Below, piece after piece: positions 1 to 3,953 of a stretch of 6,186 nucleotides of DNA. The first letter of the stretch is position 1. Every line of letters starts with the position of its first letter. The DNA is from Methanobacteriota archaeon. Lineage in GTDB: Archaea > Halobacteriota > Methanosarcinia > Methanosarcinales > Methanosarcinaceae. The notes under the pieces are model-generated. The model did not search any database. It worked only from the letters and a program-made list of their open reading frames with translations, and was not told the origin of the DNA. Location: NCBI GenBank assembly GCA_030837265.1, contig JAUPKV010000655.1, positions 1 through 6,186 on the forward strand, read 5' to 3'. The position numbers were made by a program, and so were the translations under genes.

Positions 1-25
1 ATATTATCTATAGATGTATATTAAT

Positions 26-43
26 TAATAAATATATTTATTA
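26..43. repeat. 18-bp perfect AT-only palindrome
   Basis: The sequence TAATAAATATATTTATTA equals its own reverse complement. It could form a weak hairpin or be part of the end of a gene lying left of the window. Such palindromes arise easily in AT-only sequence, so no function is claimed. Confidence 0.6.
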
Positions 44-50
44 TTCTATG

Positions 51-78
51 AATTAACTTGACATTGTCAAATTAACTT
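51..78. promoter_or_regulatory. TGACATTGTCA palindrome between 9-bp direct repeats (copy 1)
   Basis: Positions 59-69 read TGACATTGTCA, an 11-bp palindrome with one central base. It is framed by two direct copies of AATTAACTT at 51-59 and 70-78, spaced 19 bp apart. The same 11-mer, inverted, recurs at 393-403 and an imperfect copy is at 1692-1702. A dimeric repressor or activator site is the simplest reading. No regulator gene is visible in the window, so the cognate protein is unknown. Confidence 0.45.
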
Positions 79-351
79 CGTTTTCATGTACTAAAATCTC
101 TTTTCACTCAAATCCAAACTATTTTGACAATTCCTACCTTATCAGTTTTGTCTCCTCGATTTTCATCTCTATTTACATCTCTATTGTTCTGGCTACCATG
201 ATTTGTTCCTGTAAAAATCGAATAATAAGCATTGTAGGCATTACCAATACCATGGGATGGTGCCATGCATTCCAATTATGTATCTTTCTACAAAGAGTTT
301 ATTTGATTGGATGGAGTCTTCTGTTATTTGTTTAATTATAATACAATAATA

Positions 352-363
352 TTTATAAAAATA
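352..363 (+). promoter_or_regulatory. Candidate TATA box for the secreted protein gene
   Basis: TTTATAAAAATA is the best TATA-like match upstream of 471, with an A-rich stretch just before it where the archaeal BRE would sit. Transcription would begin near 380-385, giving a leader of about 90 nt and putting the palindrome at 392-404 just downstream of the start. An alternative box, TTATAATAAT at 406-415, would give a leader of about 35 nt and place the palindrome immediately upstream of the box. Which one is used cannot be decided from sequence. Confidence 0.4.
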
Positions 364-391
364 TGTAATTATAATGATGCTGGTAGGTAAT

Positions 392-404
392 GTGACAATG
401 TCAC
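392..404. promoter_or_regulatory. GTGACAATGTCAC operator-like palindrome (copy 2)
   Basis: This is a 13-bp palindrome around one central base (GTGACA-A-TGTCAC), ending 66 bases before the ATG at 471. Its core is the reverse complement of the element at 59-69. Lying between two candidate TATA boxes, it is well placed to control the secreted protein gene. The two perfect copies are about 334 bp apart, which would permit looping by a bound regulator. Function is inferred from position and symmetry only. Confidence 0.5.
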
Positions 405-470
405 GTTATAATAATTACTGAATAAATAACTTACTTAAAAAAGGTAAAAAGGAAAGGGGGGCGTATTAAT

Positions 471-1694
471 ATGAAAAAGAAGGTTAATCTATGCTTAAGA
501 TCTTTGATTTCGATAGTCCTGGTTTGTTTTTTAATTAATGGGTCATCTGCAGCTTTAACAGCTAGCGAACAAAATGCTTCGCATAAAGAATTGCCGGCAA
601 ATAACGGATTTCCGTATCCACGCGGAGTAATCCCACCATATGGGTATATGGGATGCGAGGACGGTAATACCTGTATAGAAGATAATGCAACGCTTATCCA
701 CTTCGGATGGACTTTTTCCATAACTCCGCAAGAGTTTGTTGATAACATTAGAATTGCAAAAAAGTTAGGAGTTAATAAATACCTGGTAAATACAGGCGGC
801 CCGGAAATGAGTACCGAAAGTTTCTGGAAAGGAGTGAGGGATTTGGGCGTTACTGATAATGATTTTTATGGCGTCTATTTCCTGGACGAGCCAAACAATC
901 CTTCCGAAATAATTGCCATGCATAAGGCTATGAAGAAGTACTTTCCCAATGCTGTTGCCGGCACTTACTTTGGTGCCATGTCGCAAGGTGGCGATACAGC
1001 TTTTATTCCGGGTTTGGATATTGCCTTCTTTACAACCTACACTAAATTTCATCCTGAACGACCGCACGCCTGGGTATATGGCATTCTTGTTGCTAATGGC
1101 CCTGCCTGGAAAAATGCGGGGAAAACCATATTTTCAACAACTGAAACGTTTGGTGAAGCCTGCATGGTAAATCCGGTCGATCCGGACTTGAATACTACGC
1201 AAAAAGTAAGTGACCGCCAGATAAGTCAGATCGTCATGGGAATTTTAGGAGGAGCACAGGGTGTTTTTTCATATGCTAATAAATATGCAAAAGGGACTCC
1301 GTGTGATACCGGGTTGGCTAGCTTTAAGCCAGGATATGAGCAGGTTTGGCCGTGGATTATGGAAGGCAACAGGAGTCTACTGAGCACAAATGTAACTAGC
1401 GGCACTAAAAACGTAACTTACAGTCCGAATTCTTCAGGTCCGGGTCTAACGATCTCTGCTGTTACTGCCTACGATTTCACTGATGCCGACGGTAAAAAAT
1501 TAGTTGCATCATCAAGTATGCTTGATTTTACTGAAGCAAACGGTACTGAAAATAATGCAACAATTACCGGTGTGTTTAACGGAACTTATGATGTCTTATG
1601 GGAGAACAGAACAGTAAATGTCACAGACGGAACCATCAAAGATACCTGGCAGCCATATGCATACCACTTCTACCAATTAAGGAAAAAAACTTGA
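471..1694 (+). CDS. Secreted glycosidase-like TIM-barrel protein, N-glycosylation rich
   Basis: The 407-residue product starts with a signal peptide: KKK at 2-4, a hydrophobic core at about 11-22, and probable cleavage after NGSSAA (23-28). Residues about 75-300 look like a TIM barrel of the glycoside hydrolase type. YFLDEP at 137-141 (D139, E140) and TTETFGE at 223-229 (E225) are candidate acid/nucleophile positions, and the GILGGAQGVFSYANKY stretch (257-272) resembles a late barrel strand. Residues about 305-407 look like the beta domain that follows such barrels, ending in DTWQPYAYHFYQL. C62, C68, C231 and C278 could form disulfides. There are 13 N-X-S/T sequons, nine of them after residue 299, which suits an exported archaeal glycoprotein. 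No lipobox or C-terminal sorting signal is seen. A purine-rich AAAGGGGGG lies 9 nt before the ATG, supporting this start. The substrate is unknown, and a non-catalytic surface role is possible. Confidence 0.88.
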   Translation: MKKKVNLCLRSLISIVLVCFLINGSSAALTASEQNASHKELPANNGFPYPRGVIPPYGYMGCEDGNTCIEDNATLIHFGWTFSITPQEFVDNIRIAKKLGVNKYLVNTGGPEMSTESFWKGVRDLGVTDNDFYGVYFLDEPNNPSEIIAMHKAMKKYFPNAVAGTYFGAMSQGGDTAFIPGLDIAFFTTYTKFHPERPHAWVYGILVANGPAWKNAGKTIFSTTETFGEACMVNPVDPDLNTTQKVSDRQISQIVMGILGGAQGVFSYANKYAKGTPCDTGLASFKPGYEQVWPWIMEGNRSLLSTNVTSGTKNVTYSPNSSGPGLTISAVTAYDFTDADGKKLVASSSMLDFTEANGTENNATITGVFNGTYDVLWENRTVNVTDGTIKDTWQPYAYHFYQLRKKT

Positions 1695-1702
1695 CGATGT
1701 CA
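1692..1702. repeat. Imperfect third copy of the TGAC-palindrome, overlapping the stop codon
   Basis: TGACGATGTCA differs by one base from the perfect element TGACAATGTCA at 393-403. Its first three bases are the TGA stop of the secreted protein gene. No other near-complete copy was found in the window, so all three flank this one gene. Confidence 0.5.
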
Positions 1703-1703
1703 C

Positions 1704-1723
1704 ATTTCCTTTATATTTATTTT
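1704..1723 (+). terminator. T-rich end after the secreted protein gene
   Basis: Starting about 10 bases after the stop there is a run of about 20 bases, mostly T with a few A and C. Archaeal RNA polymerase terminates at T-rich tracts without needing a hairpin, so this is a plausible transcript end. The palindrome overlapping the stop lies directly before it. Confidence 0.45.
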
Positions 1724-1889
1724 AATGAAATATATAAAAATAAAATTATCTAATAATTAATCACTTGAGGTAATAACATTAAAAATACGGAAATTGCCAC
1801 AAAAACTTCCAATAACATATAAACGAAAAAACCACTGATTTCCTTTTGAATCACCTATTATTCCCCCATATTATTACGTGTTTTAATCA

Positions 1890-2022
1890 AATAGAGTTGA
1901 GAAACGGCTATTTGAAAAGCCTTACTCCAAAATTATATTCCCCAAAGCAGAAAACTTACTCCCTTAATTTTGATTTTCTGAAGAAACTATTCAACTATTT
2001 TTAGTTGTGTTTTGACTCTATT
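1890..2022 (+). ncRNA. Possible structured RNA with a four-way-junction fold
   Basis: An outer stem pairs 1890-1902 with 2010-2022: 13 consecutive pairs, of which eight form a perfect block (AATAGAGT/ACTCTATT), and three are G-U. Inside are three consecutive hairpins: 1906-1909 with 1918-1921 (GGCT/AGCC), 1948-1954 with 1974-1980 (CAGAAAA/TTTTCTG), and 1992-1997 with 2002-2007 (CAACTA/TAGTTG, TTTT loop). The G-U pairs favour the plus-strand RNA. A T-rich tract follows at 2021-2044. I recognise no known RNA family, no promoter is evident, and AT-rich DNA can produce such folds by chance. Confidence 0.25.
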
Positions 2023-2044
2023 ATTCCTTCTTATTTCTTGTTTA

Positions 2045-2209
2045 ATGAAAGTTGAATCTATATTAAATGAATTGCTCAAAAGATTGAACAATATGGAAAA
2101 TCAAGTTTTTGTTTGAAATTTCAATACTATTGAATTAATTATCAAGCCAACTGCTTGTGAAAATTATATTAATTTTATGGAATTTTTTGATACTGTTTTG
2201 TACTCTTGA
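2045..2209 (+). pseudogene. Possible degraded small reading frame with an internal TGA
   Basis: From the ATG at 2045 the frame reads 23 codons with a natural-looking amphipathic helix (about ESILNELLKRLNNMENQ), meets TGA at 2114-2116, then continues in the same frame for 30 more codons (NFNTIELIIKPTACENY, then NFMEFFDT) to TGA at 2207. The composition after the interruption still looks protein-like. There is no ribosome binding site before 2045. This may be the remnant of a small gene or a chance frame in AT-rich DNA. I do not recognise the family. Confidence 0.2.
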
Positions 2210-2217
2210 ACCTATTA

Positions 2218-2254
2218 TTTCCATATTATCAATTATTTTCCATATTATCAATTA
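2218..2254. repeat. Tandem duplication, two copies at 19-nt spacing
   Basis: TTTCCATATTATCAATTA occurs at 2218-2235 and again, identically, at 2237-2254, with similarity extending a few bases to the left. A weaker related stretch begins with TTTCCATATT at 2288. It is probably replication slippage in AT-rich DNA. Confidence 0.75.
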
Positions 2255-2280
2255 TAAGTGTCTACATTTCGTAAATAGAA

Positions 2281-2322
2281 GATTTACTTTCCATATTTTT
2301 TCTTTAATTATCAAAGTAAATC
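2281..2322. repeat. Perfect 10-bp inverted repeat with a 22-nt spacer
   Basis: GATTTACTTT at 2281-2290 is matched by AAAGTAAATC at 2313-2322. It lies immediately upstream of the TATA-like box proposed for the small gene at 2388. It could be a bipartite regulator site or a hairpin, and the position just before a promoter makes the first reading attractive. Confidence 0.5.
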
Positions 2323-2329
2323 AGAATAC

Positions 2330-2338
2330 TTATAAATA
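2330..2338 (+). promoter_or_regulatory. Candidate TATA box for the small TTG-start gene
   Basis: TTATAAATA is a good archaeal TATA match. Transcription would start near 2360, giving a leader of about 25-30 nt that keeps the AGGTGA ribosome binding site at 2376-2381. The preceding inverted repeat could hold a regulator. Confidence 0.4.
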
Positions 2339-2387
2339 TTTTGATATATAATTGAAATTATTAAAAAATTAAAATAGGTGACTAAAT

Positions 2388-2537
2388 TTGGTTTCTCAAA
2401 AAATAATTGATGAAGTTAGAGAAGTTTATGATCAAGATCCTGAGCGAATTAAGAAGCTTGCAAAGTTTGGTGACATGTTTGAGAAAGCAACAGCACAGGT
2501 TATTTTACAAATAATAGGTGAAGAACAGAGTATATAA
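2388..2537 (+). CDS. Small uncharacterised 49-residue protein, TTG start
   Basis: A frame from TTG at 2388 to TAA at 2535 encodes 49 residues. The start was chosen because AGGTGA (2376-2381), matching the archaeal 16S 3' end, sits 6 nt before it, while the only internal ATG lies deep in the frame with no site. The product is charged and soluble and predicted mostly helical: IIDEVREVYDQDPERIKKL near the N-terminus, a short break at KFGD (28-31), then an amphipathic helix with MFEKATAQVILQIIGEE. There are no cysteines, membrane segment or signal peptide. Codon use is balanced and unlike the AT-only surroundings. It has its own TATA-like box and ends 68 bases from the convergent nitroreductase gene. 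I do not recognise the family. A small regulatory or partner protein is possible but unproven. Confidence 0.6.
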   Translation: MVSQKIIDEVREVYDQDPERIKKLAKFGDMFEKATAQVILQIIGEEQSI

Positions 2538-2605
2538 TATCGAATTTGGGAAAACAAATTAAATTTAATTCCAATCTTATATTAGTTTCATTTATTGTTT
2601 TACTC
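2538..2605. terminator. Shared region between two convergent gene ends
   Basis: These 68 bases separate the stop of the small plus-strand gene from the stop of the minus-strand nitroreductase. They contain a 14-bp perfect palindrome, AATTAAATTTAATT (2557-2570). T-tracts on the plus strand (2576-2601) and an A-rich stretch at 2551-2563 (T-rich on the minus strand) could end transcription from both sides. Confidence 0.35.
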
Positions 2606-3271
2606 TCATTCAAGCCAGTAAGTCACCTTCTCAAACAAAGGACGGATAGAATGACATAGCTCTTCATCGGGGTAGCCTATAGCGCACCCGTTAAAAGCCC
2701 ATTCACCCGGATTAATCCCGAGCAACGAACAGAATTCGGAGTTGTCATCCATCTGAGATGTCGCAGAAACTAATTGGAATCCAAGACCAAGTGCAGTTGC
2801 CTTTAGCCACATATTTTCCAGACAATGAGCAATTGACTGCTGCTCAACGGCTGGGAAACCTTTCTTTTCAGCTACAACAATGAAGTAAGGGGCTGACCCA
2901 ACGCCAGGAACCTTGCCTATCTTTTTGATCATTTCAAGTCTTTTTGCAAATCCAATGGCTTGTTGATGAAACTCGGAGTCTCTCTCCATTGCGAATTCAA
3001 GATTTGAGGCCATTTTTATTACTTCCTCGAAAATAAGGGAAGCCACAGTTAACATACTTTTTGAGTCCTTTTTCATGACATAAAATCTGCGGAAATAATC
3101 TTCTTCCTTGATAAGAGCTGCTGCAGCAAATGGAGCATGGAGGCCTGCATTAATTATACTATTAATATCGTTTTCCGAAGGAAATTCCGGCTTAAATTTT
3201 CGGTGGGTTCTTCTAGCATTTATTATTTCATCCAAGATAATATTTTTCTGAATTGATATTTCTTTATCCAT
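2606..3271 (-). CDS. Nitroreductase-family flavoprotein
   Basis: At 221 residues this is a normal length for single-domain nitroreductases, which bind FMN, act as dimers and reduce nitro compounds, quinones or other electron acceptors with NAD(P)H or another donor. Visible family signatures are ARRTHRKF (19-26), the usual FMN-phosphate arginine cluster; HAPFAAAA (45-52) in place of the common A-P-S loop; APYFIVVAE (127-135); the long helix EQQSIAHCLENMW (143-155) followed by ALGLGFQLVSA (160-170); LLGINPGEW (183-191) with AIGYPDEE (197-204); and a C-terminal IRP (209-211). No signal or membrane segment is seen, so it is cytosolic. AGGAG lies 9 nt before the ATG on the minus strand, supporting the start. 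A TATA-like box may lie around 3322-3331. It stands alone between a convergent small gene and a non-coding region, so nothing nearby points to its substrate. Confidence 0.9.
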   Translation of the reverse strand: MDKEISIQKNIILDEIINARRTHRKFKPEFPSENDINSIINAGLHAPFAAAALIKEEDYFRRFYVMKKDSKSMLTVASLIFEEVIKMASNLEFAMERDSEFHQQAIGFAKRLEMIKKIGKVPGVGSAPYFIVVAEKKGFPAVEQQSIAHCLENMWLKATALGLGFQLVSATSQMDDNSEFCSLLGINPGEWAFNGCAIGYPDEELCHSIRPLFEKVTYWLE

Positions 3272-3540
3272 GTTATCATTCTCCTGATCAAAACGTAATT
3301 AATAATTATTTTTTAGCTTGCGATAAAAAGATGCAAAAATAATATACATTACTATTCCATATACAAAAGCTATTTCTTGCTAGCATCTTAGCCCTAAAAA
3401 CGTGTCTTATTTTTTTCTCCCATTATCTTTTTTAATAAGCCGCTTAACATGGAAATATTATAAAAAGTGTTCCTAGGTGAAAAATAGTTCGGTAACAGTA
3501 GTCAAGCATAACCGGAATATAGCAAAGAAAGATAACATTC

Positions 3541-3550
3541 GATATAAATG
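3541..3550 (+). promoter_or_regulatory. TATA-like box upstream of the degraded small gene
   Basis: GATATAAATG would direct transcription to start near 3570, just ahead of the strong ribosome binding site at 3578-3587. A second candidate, TTATAAAA at 3458-3465, would give a leader of about 100 nt. Confidence 0.3.
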
Positions 3551-3589
3551 ATCACGCTTTTTACTGCATTTAGCGATAGGAGGGGGGAT

Positions 3590-3698
3590 ATGAGTTTAAA
3601 AATACTCTGAAATTGCCGAAGGATCATCATTTCAACACTGGATGACATGCAAGTGCTGATCCGACCATTATTGCATATGCCAATACTGCAAACAATAA
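3590..3698 (+). pseudogene. Relic of a small Cys-rich (zinc-ribbon-like) protein
   Basis: An unusually strong ribosome binding site (AGGAGGGGGG, 3578-3587) precedes the ATG at 3590, but as written the frame encodes only MSLKIL before TGA at 3608. Reading one base fewer in the A5 run at 3598-3602 opens the frame: MSLKYSEIAEGSSFQHW, then MTCKC, then TGA at 3657-3659, then SDHYCICQYCKQ and TAA at 3696. The Cys spacing C-x-C ... C-x-C-x-x-C resembles a small zinc knuckle. One frameshift plus one nonsense codon suggests a decayed gene. Alternatives are a six-codon leader peptide ahead of the gene at 3954 or a sequencing error in the A run. The family is not recognised. Confidence 0.35.
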
Positions 3699-3811
3699 AG
3701 ATTTGATGACAGATTAATTAAGAGTTTATCTGCAAAATTTAGAGGACAATCACAAATTTACAATTTGAAGTAATAATCTGAGTGCATAACGGATAGTTTG
3801 AATGATGCAAT

Positions 3812-3835
3812 TTATAAGCAAGTTCTTGCTTTTAA
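3812..3835. repeat. Imperfect 24-bp palindrome, possible hairpin
   Basis: TTATAAGCAAG at the left and CTTGCTTTTAA at the right pair around a TT centre, with a single T-T mismatch (3815/3832). It can form a hairpin with a four-base GTTC loop and six unbroken pairs, followed directly by TTTT. It might end a transcript from the relic gene upstream, or act as a regulator site 120 bases ahead of the DUF362 gene. Confidence 0.4.
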
Positions 3836-3953
3836 GATGGACTCTTAGTGTATCAAAATCGATCCTACAAAAATCTTTAAAAAATTTGATGGAGTAAATT
3901 TGGATGTCATCTCCATACTTTATTTTTATAAAAGACAAACTGAGGTGCAGACA

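Larger units (their letters stand above)
1..470. other. Intergenic region upstream of the secreted protein gene
   Basis: I see no reading frame worth calling in this stretch on either strand. It is AT-rich and contains several small symmetric elements: ATCTATAGAT at 6-15, an 18-bp perfect AT palindrome at 26-43, two TGACA-N-TGTCA palindromes (59-69 and 393-403), and a short hairpin at 249-261 (ACCAT, GGG loop, ATGGT). The right-hand 120 bases carry TATA-like boxes and the ribosome binding site of the gene at 471. An upstream gene, if any, ends before the window. Confidence 0.7.
1724..2387. other. AT-rich intergenic stretch without an intact gene
   Basis: About 660 bases of very AT-rich DNA lie between the secreted protein gene and the small TTG-start gene. 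A 64-codon open frame from a GTG at 2157 to 2351 exists, but it has no ribosome binding site, runs through a tandem repeat and has a low-complexity I/L/F/N/Y product, so I do not call it. Items listed separately are a possible structured RNA (1890-2022), a broken small reading frame (2045-2209), a 19-nt tandem repeat (2218-2254), an inverted repeat (2281-2322) and a TATA-like box (2330-2338). Confidence 0.65.
3272..3953. other. Intergenic region between nitroreductase and DUF362 genes
   Basis: About 680 bases lie between two divergent genes. The left part (3286-3540) has TATA-like sequences, T-tracts at about 3409-3416 and 3428-3433, and a 7-bp inverted repeat (AAGATGC at 3328-3334, GCATCTT at 3383-3389), but no frame that looks coding. 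The middle (3541-3698) carries a promoter-like box and a degraded small gene. The right part has an imperfect 24-bp palindrome at 3812-3835. A 62-codon minus-strand frame at 3750-3938 has no supporting signals and is not called. Confidence 0.6.

Noticed and set aside
518..530. Lipoprotein signal around the cysteine at residue 19 of the secreted protein
   Set aside because: The residue before the cysteine is Val, not the small residue a lipobox needs. Ordinary cleavage after SSAA fits better.
431..1170. Open frames antisense to or overlapping the secreted protein gene
   Set aside because: They are shadows of a well-supported coding frame with a signal peptide and conserved-looking domains.
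2218..2310. CRISPR array
   Set aside because: Only two near-adjacent copies without unique spacers are present. This is a simple tandem duplication.
2157..2351. 64-codon open frame from GTG
   Set aside because: It has no ribosome binding site, crosses the 19-nt tandem repeat, and has a low-complexity I/L/F/N/Y product typical of chance frames in AT-rich DNA.
2045..3698. Recoding of TGA (as selenocysteine or tryptophan) to rescue the two interrupted small frames
   Set aside because: The intact nitroreductase and secreted protein genes end in TGA and use TGG for Trp, and no selenocysteine-type hairpin was recognised after either frame. Decay is simpler.
3900..3902. Upstream TTG start for the DUF362 protein with GGAG 5 nt before it
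   Set aside because: The frame is open there, but ATG at 3954 has the better GAGGTG site and the membrane protein begins naturally with MSFIIDPP.
3750..3938. 62-codon minus-strand open frame
   Set aside because: It has no ribosome binding site or recognisable content and overlaps the promoter region of the DUF362 gene.
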